NCBI GenBank assembly: GCA_037974665.1
Contig: CM075764.1
Coordinates: forward strand, 120,156,325 to 120,220,324
Reading direction: 5' to 3'
DNA length: 64,000 nucleotides
Source: Ehretia macrophylla
Lineage: Eukaryota; Streptophyta; Magnoliopsida; Boraginales; Ehretiaceae
In this document: piece after piece, positions 47,827 to 61,600 of the stretch
How positions within the stretch are numbered: position 1 is the stretch's first letter
Layout: every line of letters begins with the position of its first letter
The notes under the pieces: generated by a model
The model's input: the letters and a program-made list of their open reading frames with translations, nothing else
Databases searched by the model: none
Told to the model about the DNA's origin: nothing
Made by a program: the position numbers and the translations under genes

Positions 47827-50800
47827 ATGTCGTATACTTCCGGAGAGGAAACTGACATCAGTGAGTCAGAATTTGAAGAGTATTCTGATTTATGCTATGA
47901 TAAATTGAAGAACGGAGATGAGAAAGTGAAAGTTTCAGACAAAGTGTATAGATGTCCATTCTGTCCTGGCAAGAAGAAGCAGGACTATACGTTGAAAGAT
48001 CTTCTGCAACATGCATCCGGTGTTGGCAAGGGCTCAAAAAATAGGAGAGTCAAGGAGAGAGCGAAACATAATGGTCTTGCTAGATATTTGAACCATGATT
48101 TTAACAGAGTGGAACTTCCAGCTGAAACTTGTAAAACTCACACTAAGCCTCTGCCTGGAAATGAAGGAAATGAGTTGTTTGTTTGGCCTTGGATCGGAAT
48201 TGTTGCCAACTTACCTGTTCAGAGGGTAAATGGGCGTTATGTGGGTGAAAGTGGCTCAAAGCTTAGAGATAAACTGACGATGAAAGGGTTTAACCCGGCG
48301 AGGGTTAGTCCATTGTGGAACTATAAAGGCCACTCGGGGTACAGTTTGGTGGAATTTACAGGAGATTGGGCAGGTTTCAAGAATGCAATGATGTTTGAGA
48401 AAAGTTTTGAAATAGATGGTCATGGAAAGAGGGATTACAATTCACTGGAAGAAAATAAGGGAGACCAGTTGTACGGATGGGTTGCCCGAGATGATGATTT
48501 CCACTCAAACAGTATAACTGGTGATCATCTTCGCAAGATTGGAGACCTGAAAAGCATTTCCGATGTTCAGGAGGAAGAGAAGCGCCTCACCTCCCACCTT
48601 GTCTCAAATCTGGCTAATGAAATAGAGGTTAAGAAGATGCACATTAAGGAAATTGAGTGCAAGTACAATGAAGTAACTTTATCGCTAAGCAGTATTATGG
48701 CTGAAAAAGATGAGATGCATCGGGCTTATAATCAAGGTAATATTGTCATCTATCTTCACCAAATAACTGCATTATAGTAATCGTATAATAATAGTTTCGT
48801 TTTTCCTCTGCCGTTCAATTTCACATTCAACTTAACACATTCTTTCCTTGTTTTTGACAACTAGAGATACAACTGATGCAGCAGACTGCACGTGGTCAGC
48901 TTGAAAACATATTCAGAGAACATGAGAGAACCAAAATGCTGTTGGAAGCAAAGAGAAATGAACTTCTGCAGAAAGAGCAAGAATTGGAGAAACGTGAGGC
49001 CCAAAATGAAAATGAGAGGAGAAAGTTCTGCATTGAGAAGGAAATGGTACTGAATTTTTACTCTTCCATAGATTCGAGAATCAGAAGATGTTTTACCCTA
49101 CTGAATGAAAGAAAGCATATAAAACTCCCTCCTTGTGTCAACCGGGTGAGGGATCGATGCTTGCAGATTTTAAAGCGACATTATTTGGAATGCCGTGAAC
49201 ATTTTATTTGCAGATTTTAATGCTAAGCAGACACTCAAGAGAAAACAAAACTTTAAAAGAATCTAACTCATGTTATTCTCTTATTTGTTGATGCCTCTTA
49301 TATATATGTTAATTTCATATAAGAGTTATGCATCTGCAACTAATTACATGATATTTTTGCTGAGTATGATGCTTGATATAATGAATTCAAATGACTAGAC
49401 GAATATTGCAGAATTCTCCTCTCCTTTGAATAATGGTTTATGTTTGCTTTTTACATCTAGAATGAGAGAGCAGCCCTGGAGCAAAAGAGAGCAGATGAAA
49501 TGATTCTACAGTTGGCAGAAGAGCAAAAGGTAATATATCTAATCTTGCTAGTCTTTATCAATGATGGAAGAATTTACGAAGCATATAGCATTCCTAATTG
49601 ACCTGTTCCCTGGATGACCGGGAGAAGCAAAACAAGATTTGGCCGGATGTTTATTCAAGGATTTCAGATTGTTTTCAATTTTTTAATTTTTAATTTTTTG
49701 TTTTTGTTTTATTGGCAGAGGGAAAAAGAAAAACTTCACATGAAAATAATTGAACTGGAGAAAAAGCTTGACGCAAAGCAAGCACTGGAGTTGGAGATAC
49801 AACGCCTAAGAGGGGCTGGTCAAGTTATGAAACACATGGGAGAGGATGGGGATAAGGAAATGATGAAAAAATTGGAAGAAATTCAACAGAATCTGAAAGA
49901 GAAGGAAGAAGAACTTGAACAACTGGAAGCACTGAGTCAAGCTCTTGTTGTCAAGGAACGCAAGTCTAACGATGAACTGCAAGAAGCACGAAAGGAGTTG
50001 ATTACGGTAAGTGCTAAATCAATTATGATAGACTGCCAAAGTAATCACGGTAGGGTGGATTTTGAGATAAATATGATAATTACTTAGGAATCTATCTTTG
50101 TGTACTACAGATGCTGAGGAAGGAGGCTCCGATGCAGAAGAACAGGACTTGTCAGCAGAAAATAGGTGTGAAGATAATGGGAGAGTTAGATGAAGAACCG
50201 TTTCAAGTTGCAATCAAAAGGAGGAAGGTAAATGCAGAAGCAGACGTGGAAGCTGCACTTCTTTTGTCGCAGTGGGTGGAGCACCTCAAGGATTCGTACT
50301 GGTATCCTTTTAAAGTTGTCGAGGTTGAAGGTGGTGGCGGTTACAAGGTATGCATTTTCAGGAAATATGTGGACCATTAATCTCTAGTTGTGTACAAGAC
50401 TGTTTTTCTGCCTGTAAGATGGTCTTGAATTTTGATTTGGTAGCCTCGGCAAATAGCAAGTCATACGTAGTCACGTGCATAACTGAATATGATGAAAGCT
50501 TAGATGCAATTAGTTTAAACATAGAAACAGGAAGAAAATGGTGCAGACAGAGGAGCTTAGTTTTATTTATTTAAACAGTTACATTTGAGGCAACCTAGCT
50601 ACTTGCTGCTCTCTTCAGTGGATTTTTCATTTGTCTACCAAGTTTGAAGCAGAAACTAGTCATTCATTGGAGTGTCCGTTTATTTGTTGATATGATGGTA
50701 GACTAGCTTATATAATATCCAATATTTTCCTATGCTTTTTTCCCCCATTGCAAGTTCAAATAAAGAATATGTCTTTGTTATCTGAACTTGTTGCCGCTTA

Positions 50801-51041
50801 GAGAATCATTGATGAAGATGATGAAAAACTGAAAACACTCAAGAATGAAATTGGTCTTGAAGCCTATGAAGCCGTTACTACTGCACTGTTGGAGCTGAAC
50901 GAGTACAACCAAAGCGGTAGATACGTAGTACCCGAGCTGTGGAATTTTCAAGAGAAGAGGAGAGCAACGCTCCAGGAAGGAATATCGCATATAATTAACC
51001 AGTGGAAGAATGTTAAGAAGAAGAAGAAGAGAACACATTGA
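47827..51041 (+). CDS. FDM-like protein (zf-XS, XS, coiled coil, XH)
   Basis: FDM/IDN2 family proteins bind siRNA-scaffold RNA duplexes and act with Pol V in RNA-directed DNA methylation in the nucleus. Six coding exons: 47827-48736, 48865-49046, 49461-49529, 49719-50006, 50111-50347 and 50802-51041. They total 1926 nt, 641 aa, the family's usual size, all GT-AG and in frame. The start at 47827 is chosen because MSYTSGEETDISESEFEEYS aligns with the family N-terminus and the 5'UTR acceptor lies just upstream. Zf-XS about residues 42-85 (CPFCPGKKK, LLQHASGVG), XS about 120-230 (LFVWPWIGIV, GFNPARVSPLWNYKGHSGYS, LYGWVARDDD), coiled coil about 240-490, XH about 500-635 (GVKIMGELDEEPF, LNEYNQSGRYVVPELWNF). 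No defects seen. Which FDM/IDN2 paralogue it is cannot be settled by eye; it looks closer to FDM1-5 than IDN2. Confidence 0.95.
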
Positions 51042-52591
51042 AATGTAATAGAAAATTGAAGGTGAATATCGTTGTTTTGGCTTCATTGTTCTGAGAGAAA
51101 CAGAGGGTGAGAGGGGGCATTTTGAATACTCATATCAAGTCTTTTCTATTGCCAACGAATCTGTGAACTTCAAGCCTCTCACCTATGTTTGCTTGTGGCA
51201 TATACTTATTTACACAATTTAGAGGTTTTCAAATTTTTTTCCTGCTTTTTACATTCTTTAATTTCAAGCAAAAGTACTAAACTAAATGAGATGGTTTATA
51301 TGATTGCTAAATATTGATTAGCAATCTGATGATGTAACTCTTAACTGCAACTGCTATTTGTTTAGCCTTCAGATTCCTCTGAGATAGGTGATGATCATGA
51401 TTTTGTCAAGTACATGTGTTGCTAAATATAAATTTGGACTTTACTTGCAAGCTCTTTGAGCTCACAGCAAGGGTTTAAACTCCGGGATATATGACCCTAC
51501 CCGGACGAGGGCTTGGTCAAGATTCTGTCACTCATTTATCTGTTCCTGAAGAAAGTGATCTCAAGAGCTGGAGAATTCATTTCAGTTAAGACATATCAAA
51601 GCTGCAGCATTTATAGATTTATTTTCAGTGATTACATATCAATTGTAGAGAGTTGCTTTTATCAGAGATGATTTCTGATGTCGCAAATCCAAGCCTCTCT
51701 CGTGATTGAACTATTGCATATGTTGGGATGTATTGTTGCACTACGAGGTTCGTAGTTTTGGAGTGAATCCAATACGGTCTTGCTTAGCGTAGGTTTCTCA
51801 TTCATTATTTTAAAGAAAATGACTTCTGGTTTTTTTTTTTTCTTCTTATTCTACTATCATTTTTAATAGTCTGCAATACTTCTTTTTTCGGCATCAATGC
51901 TGGGGAAGGTTATGGTGATACTGATGAGTTATTCTTTGTGTTGTGAAAAGAGTTCCTGACTCAAATCTGTGAAGACAGAATTGAGCAGCCTAAAACTATT
52001 AGTTCATTGGGTGAAAGTTTTGAAAACGGCTATCGTTAATTACATTACTATCTTCGATATATTTCTTTATATCTTTTTCTTTAGTCACATTGCTTCTTTC
52101 TTTAATAACGATGCACCATAGGCAGTCGTTTTGAAGAAAAATCTCACTGTTTTACATTATGCAGAATATATAGTATGAGCCTTCTTTCCTTTTTCTAGAA
52201 AAGCATAATGTATTGATGTGACACATAACTAATTGTGGGGAAAGAAAAAAGAAAAAAGAAAAAGAAAAAAAAGTGGATAAGAAGTTTTGATATAATTCAT
52301 TAGTTGGCAATACTATCCCTTTGCGTGAGAGAAGGTATTGTAAGGATAAGAATGTTCAATCCGATGGACAAGTTCCCATGATACTGTCCATGATACTGTT
52401 GTAGCTTAAAGCTATGCTATCAGCCACTGAGGTTGTTATCATCCGTGCATACCGTATTTGAATTATCTCGTAACGTTGTAATATTATAAAAGAATTTAAA
52501 AGATTTAAATTATTGGTTGTTAGATTTAATGGTGATAAGGGGACAATGATAAAAATGTGCATCACTTTACTAAAGTAATTGTTGCTCTATA
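51042..52591. other. FDM 3'UTR and intergenic region
   Basis: The first few hundred bases are the likely 3'UTR. The rest is AT-rich with no supported gene; a short polypurine stretch (AAAGAAAAAAGAAAAAG) lies at about 52243-52273. Confidence 0.5.
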
Positions 52592-52600
52592 AACTTTAAA

Positions 52601-52996
52601 GGGTAAATACCCAATTTAGTCATTTATCTTTATAATTTGTATCAATTTAGTCAATATCTTTCAAAATGTATCATTTTAGTCCTATATCTTTAAGGTTTGT
52701 GCCAATTTAGTCCATATCTTTCAAAATGTACCCTTTTAGTCATGTATATTTATCATTTTGTCATAATTTAGTCCTTACCTTTCAAAATAGTTGAGGACTA
52801 ACATGAATTATCATGACAAAGATATGGACTAAATTGGGACAAATGATAAAGATACAGGACTAAAATGGTACATTTTGAAAGATATGGACTAAATTGAGAC
52901 AAATGATAAAAATACAAGACTAAAAAGGTACATTTTGAAAGATATGAACTAAATTGACACAACTTAAAGATAATGGACTAAATTGGGTATTTACCC
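52601..52996. mobile_element. Mutator-like MITE 1 (396 bp) with 9-bp target duplication
   Basis: The ends are GGGTAAATACCCAATTTAGTC and its complement at the right (CTAAATTGGGTATTTACCC), forming a fold-back whose arms repeat the TTTAGTCC..TATCTTT motif. The target duplication AACTTTAAA is perfect (52592-52600 and 52997-53005). Nine bases is the Mutator-like length. No coding capacity. (End motifs are given as 20 bases or fewer: GGGTAAATACCCAATTTAG.). Confidence 0.9.
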
Positions 52997-53033
52997 AACT
53001 TTAAATCAAACAATTAAATGTATAGATTACATT

Positions 53034-53480
53034 GAAAAAATCTCACATTTAGTCCTTATTGTTTGCAAAAAATTTCAGTTTAGTCTTTATTATTTAAAAT
53101 GTCTCAATTTAGTCCATATTGTTTCCCTCAAAATTTCAATTTCGTATTGTTGTTTAAAATTTCTCAATTTCGTCCTTATTATTTTCAAAAAGTTTCAAAT
53201 TCGACCCTATTGTTTCTATTTTTTTTTTAATTTAGTCATAATAGGGACGAATTTGAAACTTTAAGAAAATAATAGGGACAAAATTAAAATTTTTAAAAAA
53301 TAATAGGGACGAAATTGAAACTTTTTGAAAAATAATAGAGACTAAATTGAGACATTTTAAACAATAGGGACGAATTAAAACTTTTGGTGAAACAATAGGG
53401 ACTAAATGAAGATATTTTAAACAATAGAGACTAAATTAAAATATTTTGTAAATAACAAGGATTAAATGTGAAATTTTCCC
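53034..53480. mobile_element. Mutator-like MITE 2 (447 bp) with 9-bp target duplication
   Basis: The left end GAAAAAATCTCACATTTAG pairs with the right end (reverse complement GGGAAAATTTCACATTTAAT). The arms consist of repeated CAATTTAGTCC / ACAATAGGGACTAAATT motifs. The target duplication GATTACATT is perfect (53025-53033 and 53481-53489). It sits only 28 bp beyond the right target duplication of MITE 1, ignoring its own. Confidence 0.9.
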
Positions 53481-53490
53481 GATTACATTT

Positions 53491-53935
53491 ATGCATGGCT
53501 GGTGACATGTTGAGACTTCGATGAGTCATTTTCATCTAAACAAATCTTCAAAAGAAGGGAGTCATTGGGGTCTCATATTTATGATTCATCTAGTTATGTT
53601 TGGTCCCGTTTTATGATTCATACGGTTTGAATATAGATTTTATTTAGTAATATTATAATATTATGAGAAAATTTAAAAAATTTAGACTATCAATTATTTA
53701 ATTTAACATTAATGAAGTGATAATAATAATAAAAAAAAGTGATCATCACTTCACTAAAGTGATTATCACTTCATTACCGTCAAATCCAACGATTATAGTG
53801 TAAATCTTATCCATGCATGGCTGGATCCATATCGATTCTCCAGCGAGTTATGCTCATTTCTCATAAACAAATCTTCAAAAGATGGTGTTACTGGGGTCTC
53901 ATCTTTATGATACGGTTAGGCCTGTTTGGGCCCGC
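53491..53935. repeat. diverged direct repeat, 322 bp apart
   Basis: ATGCATGGCTGG starts at 53491 and again at 53813. Both copies continue to ACAAATCTTCAAAAGA and GGGGTCTCAT.TTTATGAT, then diverge. The sequence between (about 53640-53812) carries GTGATAAT/ATCACTTC-type short inverted motifs. Confidence 0.65.
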
Positions 53936-54506
53936 TTTTGCCCAATGTACATCTCCAAGGAAACGTCTCTTGTTTAACATCATGGTCACATCATGCACCA
54001 AGTAGACAGTTATTCAACCATTGAAGCAGATGCAGATTAGTTGCTAACGACTACAAGCAAACACAAAGCAGCTGCTGTTTTTCTTTTATTTTTTACAGCG
54101 AATTCATCGATGGAACTATATTTGATTAACCCGAAGATTTTAAACTCCGTGATACAGTGATAGTCATTAACACATGATTTAGATCAATCAAGAGTTGTAT
54201 AATATTTATAATCTGGGATATAGATTCAATCTTGGAACCAACTTAAACTTCAACAAGCTATACCACCCAACCCTTGAAGACACAAAGCAGCTTTTTCGTA
54301 GAAAGAATTGAGATAGTGTCTCAAATGTTATCTGGAATGAGATTGAATAATTAATATTTTATGTGAATATTGGGTTTATACTCAACCTGTCAAGTTCACG
54401 GGTCTTTAAAAGTTAAAGGTTATTATCCAAATCAGATCAAATAACACCGCAAGTCTTACATTATTAGGTAGGATTGATTATATGATTTAACGAGATCAAT
54501 TGGATG

Positions 54507-54508
<2 letters not shown>

Positions 54509-54542
<34 letters not shown>
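54509..54542. repeat. (TA)n microsatellite
   Basis: About 16 consecutive TA units. Confidence 0.95.
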
Positions 54543-54544
<2 letters not shown>

Positions 54545-57500
54545 AAGAATCGGACAATAGTTACGTTCATAGTTTTTTTTTTTTTTTTGTCAAAACGATT
54601 CTATTAATAGGAAGAAACAGTACAAGATTATCCAACTCTAATAGGTTGGAAATCCAAGTTCAATAATTGATACAACATAATGGGTATATTAGAAACTCAA
54701 TCCAAGTTCAATAGTTACGTTCACAGTTGACTATGTACCTAATCTCACCATATTCTTTATTTTCATTTCTAATCAGCGATGGGAGTGAATTCAAAATATT
54801 TTTTCAGTAGGAGTTAAAAATACGCAATTTAACATTCACATATAGATATTTTTTTTAAATGGAAGCTAAATTAAATTTTCAATCTAAAAATATATTTAAA
54901 ATATATACATTCCTTTTCAAAAAAAAAAAATGGGGATAAGAGCCCACTTATGTGAACATAGCTCCACCCTTGATTGGCGATTTTTGTTTTGTTTTGTTTT
55001 TTTGGTTTAGATGATGCCAAAGTAAATCCGATCATTTTTTTAAATTTTATGCAGAACGAGAGTTGCATATACCGGGCTGCCTCTCTTTTGATGCAAGACA
55101 TACTATAATTGTCAAATGTGTAGTCTCAAAAGTGACTTCATTCAAGGAATGTATTAGTAGTTGATTGCATTATTATCCAACATTATTAGTAAACAATTTT
55201 TATACGTAACTAATACAACACATAATGGACCTCCTCTTAAAGAAACATTTTATAAATCTGGTTAGAATCTGCACACAGTAGTTTGTGACCATAGATGATA
55301 GATCCACCTCCATGGATATGGACGTCTTGAAGCTATAATTTAGAAATACAGGCCATCTTAAAAGCCCACATGCAAGGAGGCCCCACAACGTTATCCACAA
55401 AATATTTCTTCAGCATGCAAGCAATTAACACAAAGTGCACAACTTATCCTTTTTATTTTTATATTTATATTTATAACGAGAAATTTATAATAAACATGAC
55501 TATATTATATTCATTCAAAAATTATAAATTTCATGATATAATGGTCTATCTCAATACGTAGTGGTGAGATCTTATGATTAGCGTGACTATAATTAAATTT
55601 AGGACAAACCTTTAACTAAGATCTCATATATCTAATGATTTTTTCTTTTAACAAAACAAGTTCGGTTTTTTTCTTAGTTGAGGATATTTATGTGACTTTG
55701 TCACTACTAATACATATTCTAAGTCAGTCAAGAGTCAAGCTAGCAATATTTGTGATAGAAGATAAGCAAACATAATTAAGTTCGAATTTAATTTTTGGTC
55801 CGAATGAATACTTGACCACTTCACCTGACCTTTGAAGTCACAACTGACACTGACATTTCTACAGATTTTCTAGATTACCAAGTAACATATAAGATGGTCT
55901 AAGCAAGATGTTGCAGCTTTTCAAAGCCTCTGGTTGGTTAAAGGGAATTTTGTTATTCATGTTATGCATTGGTCGTGGTAAATGACGATGCATCAAGATG
56001 GCGTGTTTATGTAGCCCATGGTCAATTTTGGGTTATAATAATTTATCAATTGTCATTTTCATGAATGGTTGCTTCTATGTAAAACATTGAGATTTTTCTT
56101 GCCATTAATTCAACCTGGACTTTGTGGGTTTTATGATATGCTATGCCATTAATTCTAGAAACCTATTGCCATTAATTCTAGAAACCTATTGCCATTATCT
56201 ACAATTTATAGAGGGTGAAAGTGTAAGATCTCGTGTTAGAGAGGGTTGATTATTCAATATATTTATAAATTAGTAGTTTAGTCTGAGTCATTACCGTTAA
56301 AGTTTATAATTTTGAAAAAAAATCTCTGAGTTAGTTTTTTAATATAGTCACTAAAATAAATCAAATTTTATCTTAATAAGAGGGTCAATTATATAAATTT
56401 GAAAATGCTACTCATTTTTATTGAGAACAATCTCCTTTATAATTAATTTCATGCACGCAATATTTTATATGAATATCTCCATCTAACTCTTTTTAAATCT
56501 TCCGTTATCTCTCCCAAATTAGGAGAGTTAATCATACTAACCTCTCTTCTATTTTATCTTTATTCTAGAGACATTACCTTAATTTCAACATCCCTTGTAT
56601 TTTTTTTATGCTCTTATGCAAACTTTCCTTCCATGTGTTAACTATGACATTGACAAAGTTGGCTAACCAGTCAACGATCCTATTAAGTTTTATTCCTTGA
56701 TCATGGTTAAATTCTAGCTAATTGGAGTGCACAAGGTATATATTAGTCACTAAAAAACCTCTCTGTGTTTTTGTTATTTTTCTTCTTTTCCTTCTTTTCT
56801 TTTGTTACTTTTCTATAATAATGGAAAACTCTCTCGAAAAATTCTTTTACACACACATCATGAGTATTAAACCTTAGAATACATGACTTTATCCAGTGAT
56901 GTATAATTTAAGTTAGTCAAATATAAAATTTATGTATCATATTAATTTAAATAAATTAATTAATCAAGACTAATTCAAATTCAAAATAAGAATAAATTTT
57001 CTTCTCACGCTCAAATATTTCCCCACTAGACAAAGACCATAAACTCCCCCCTCTGTACTTTAGCTCACTTTTTCTTAATTTTTAGCAGTCAAATTTGAAT
57101 TTAGCATAACTCGTGATCATGTGTATGATCAAGTAGCAAGAAACAAGTAAACCAAACACAAAAATTGATGCTTCTTTCTTTGAGGATTTAATAAACAAAA
57201 GTTTTATATTCTGACTACAAGGAATACAAAAAAAGTACTTTCAGTGTTTTACTTGGATCAAGACAAAGTTCACGTTTCACCTAATTTGGCGGGCTTTTCG
57301 ATTTCAAGACATATCATCGCAAACTTTATAGTGATAATGTTACTGGGTGTTATGTAAGAGATTGTGAATTTGACTTTCGCTAATTATATTGTAAGACTTC
57401 TTTTTTAAAAAAAATAATTAAAGAGAAGATAACAATTTAATTTGTTCATGATCAAAGAATACTTTTTGTATGTCAAATAATTCTTTACTCTATTGCCAAC

Positions 57501-58400
57501 CCAAAAAATAAAATAGATCATCTCGTAACCTTATAAAAGAAATCAATTGTGATCATGATTATGTGATATAGTAATACTAAAGTAATTTTGATCATCGATG
57601 TTCAGATTAAAGAATTCAATTTCACTTTATTTCAACTCTAAAATTACTAAATCTCTCGTAATATTATAATAATTTTACAAAATTATCCATTTTAACACAT
57701 AACATAACTACATCTAGTCCTTGGACCATATAAACTAATAAAGCGTCCAAGTGAAGCAAAGGAAAAAACCATAAATATCACTATTATTGAAATATATTAT
57801 TTTCAAACAGCCATAAATTTTGCCAAAATAGATTTGCCTATGCCAAGCCAAAGTTTTGTTTTGGCTCATATTTCAACATCCAAGATCTTATCATTACAAA
57901 AGAAATTTGTGAACTAAATTGAAGGTATGTGCTTCCAAATAATACTAATTGAGTATCCATATATTGTCCTTTCATATTTCCAAATTGAAACATCAAACAT
58001 TTTTGTCCAGAAAAGAAAATTTTTGTAGCATAAGATCACTGTCCAAAAACGAAAATATGTGTAGCATATTATACTAGGATATGGACCGACTTATAACGTT
58101 ACGAGAGAATAGAAATCTATTATATTGTGGGAGATGTGTTTTGAGATGAGTAGAGGCTTCAAAATTAATTGCGTGTAATACATTTGTTAAAGGTGTTTTG
58201 AGTTGAAAAATCAATTTAACTTTCATTAATTTTTTTATATATCAATATTAAATTACGTATTTTTGATTTCTATTGAATAAAAATTTTGTATACGCCCTCA
58301 TACGAGTCGAATATAAATAACAATAAAAATCTAAAAATATCAGCAAAAATTACCAAATGCGTGTTTTACTGACTAACTCATTCATCACTACCACACCCTC
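54543..58400. other. intergenic region upstream of the xylosidase gene
   Basis: AT-rich DNA with only short, domain-free ORFs. A 24-bp unit TGCCATTAATTCTAGAAACC(TATT) is tandemly repeated at about 56143-56192. No gene, RNA gene or complete transposon is supported. Confidence 0.55.
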
Positions 58401-58604
58401 TTCTCTCTCTCTCTCTCTCTCTCTCACTCTCTCTCTCAGCCACCATTAAAGATCGACGTGGAAATCCAATCATGGACTTGTTATCCAACAACATAGCCAC
58501 CATTTCTACGCAAGCTCTCACTATATATACATCACAATATTGCCATTCACTTCACACACACACACAAACAAACAAACTATCCCAACACATCTTCTTACGC
58601 CAAC
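58401..58604 (+). promoter_or_regulatory. beta-xylosidase promoter and 5'UTR
   Basis: A (CT)n tract (about 58402-58438), then a TATA box CTATATATAC (58521-58530), about 75 bp before the ATG at 58605. A CA-rich leader lies between them. Spacing fits a short, unspliced 5'UTR. Confidence 0.65.
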
Positions 58605-61600
58605 ATGGTTCGAAACATCTCATTTTCCTACATTTTCATCATCGTCCTCGTCCTCTTTGTCTGTGCACACACTGGAGAATCACGACCTCCATTTGCATGC
58701 GACCCTAACAATGGCGTCACAAGAAACTTACCCTTTTGTAGAACATCTTTACAGATAGGAGATAGGGTTAGGGATTTGATTGGACGTTTAACATTACAGG
58801 AGAAGATAAGACTGCTAGTGAACAATGCTGCGCCTGTTGAGAGGTTGGGTATTAGAGGTTATGAATGGTGGTCTGAAGCTCTTCACGGTGTGTCCAATGT
58901 TGGTCCTGGCACAAAGTTTGGTGGTGATTTCCCTCGTGCCACTAGCTTTCCACAAGTCATCACCTCTGCAGCCTCCTTCAATGGCTCATTGTGGGAAAAA
59001 ATTGGCCAGGTTAGTTTTTATGCGACTTTTTATATATCCTACTTTTGCATAATCACCTTCTTTGTATATTAAATTTTTACTATATACACGAGAGAAGTTA
59101 ATTTACTTTATTTATATATATATATATATAGTTTTGGATGCAACTCTTCCCTAACTTGTACATAATGGGAATTTTGTATATTCAGATGCCGTTTATTTAT
59201 TACGATAAAGCTATGTAATAGAAAAAGATGCATGTAACTTGATAGGTCCGATAGTTATACTAGCTAGTCAATTAAAAAATTGATTATTACTTGTGATCTT
59301 GACCTTAGCATGCATAATATACGCCCACATAATTTGAATTCGTAGTCTATTGAATTACCTCATCATTAAAAATTAAGTTTAAATTGTTAGAGAGAAAATT
59401 ATTATATTATTTATTATTTTCAATATTGTTCTCACAAGTGGAAACGAGATTTTTTTTTTTTTTTCTAGCCTTGGATGTGGATAGTTTCAATATTTTTAAA
59501 TGAGTGACACGAACAAAACTTGAATTGATGACCTGAGCTCTGATACCATATTGAATTATCACCTCAAGAGTAATTGTATTATTTATTGTTTTTAATGTAG
59601 TCACTATCATGACTGACAATTAATTCCGCAGCTGGTTAATTATATATACATTTCATTGTTTTCCAAAGAAGAAAATTACTTCAACATTTGAACTCCTTCC
59701 GTAGATGTTTCTTCCTTAACGTCAACCGCATGCCAACAAGAGCTATGCATGAAAGTCATATTTTCGTGTCAAAGTTTTTTTTGTTTTATGACTAATCATA
59801 TCGTTTCATGTTCTTCACCCACTCATGTAAGTGATTTAGCATAAAGGGTTGAATCTTATTAATTTGGTTGTGGTCTAAAATCTCAGTTGGCGCTTCTGCA
59901 AAGGTAATCACGAGGCCAACTATTTCCTTTGTCATCAAACACAGACCTTTTTGACAGCAGAAGCTGCATGTGACTTGAGCTGCAAGAGTCCAAAAAGAGA
60001 ATCATAAAACTGTAAAAAATAATAGGCATGTGATTTAGGCTGCATATTAGTCGAGCACGGGTTGTTCTATCATAGCACTTACAATATTGAAATGGACTTA
60101 ATATAAATATATTTAAGATGAGTTCTTCGACACGAAAAAAGAAAATGATTGCGTAGTTTATGCAAGTATGTGCAATTCTTTCCTTTTGCCCATACTTGTG
60201 TAGGTGCAGTATCTTAGGTAGGGCCCAAGTGAAAACAATTTGTCATAGTGGGTAGAAAGTGGGACGGTTTTGAGTTGGTTTCTTTAGCTTGGTTATATAT
60301 ATTGGACAGACAGACATTTGTTCATTATACCAAAATGATTCTGTAGTTTAATGAAAGTCTTTTAACGAATCATGTTTCTAATCTTGCTCAGACAATTTGT
60401 AGGGTCACAAGGTGCTTGACGCGGGTCTGATTTTTCTTTTAACCTACATTGAATTATTAGGTCTAATTTTTTTTTAAAGTCCGTACACAGTTGAGAGTTT
60501 TGTATACCGAGTCATGGAGTCTGATTTTTCTCCAAACTCTGTGTATGTACGAGAGTCTCAAAAAGCTCATTTAATCTATATTGGAAAGGAACCGATATAT
60601 GGGGATGTAAGACTTTGCACTACTTGCATACTAGGAAAGATCTTGAATCAATTTAGACTCATTTATCAATCTTTTATATAATTAATATGACTCACACGTA
60701 TAGATCTCACTAATATGTGAAATAATAACTTTAATTCAAACGGATGGAAAAGTTTTCCGAAATAATAATAAAGGATATTACTAGTGCAAGTTGCCAAGTT
60801 GCTGTGGCATGAGTCCTCTACGCATGAGGTCTTCCTTTCATGACAATCCAATGGAATTGAGAGGGACCACACAGCCAGTATCCATCACGGTTGTTGTTTT
60901 GGATAATAAAATGAACTATATATTTTAACATATACATTAAAGTATGAAAACAATGGAAAGGAAAGTTATAGGACATGATGGTATGAGGGGCAGCTGCAGC
61001 TTTCATATATACTATCTGCTAACAACTGTGTCTTTCCTTTTGCTTCATATGTATTTTAATTAGCAAAGCTAATTCTTAAAAGATACCTACTAGATAACGT
61101 TAAAAAGACAGCTGCAAATGCAACTAATATGTCAGGATCAAAAGGGTTTAGGGAATTTTCGTTAGGCCATTTTGAACCGTTGTCATGTAATACAGTCATA
61201 TATAAAATAAATTTGAAATATTTTGATATTTATATGTAAAAGTTATCATACGTTTGTGTCATGTATAAAGTCTTGAAATTGATTATTATTTATAAAACCG
61301 GCATACTACGTGTCAAACTTGGATTAGAACTTAATTTACTGGGCTTGGGTCCCTTTGAGGAATCATAAGTTGATTTAATTTTCAAGATTCTCTATCTTGT
61401 TAGTTGGAATGAGAATTTTACTACTTTATATGTTGTCATTCTAAGTTAGGACACTAATGATAGACTAAATAATTTTCCTTGCAATTGTCGGGCCTTGACG
61501 ACAACTTGCAAAAGATATGAATATTGTGTAGATCACATTAATATTTGATCTACATAATTATTATTTAGATAATTTCGTCATCATTATATTCTTTAATTAT

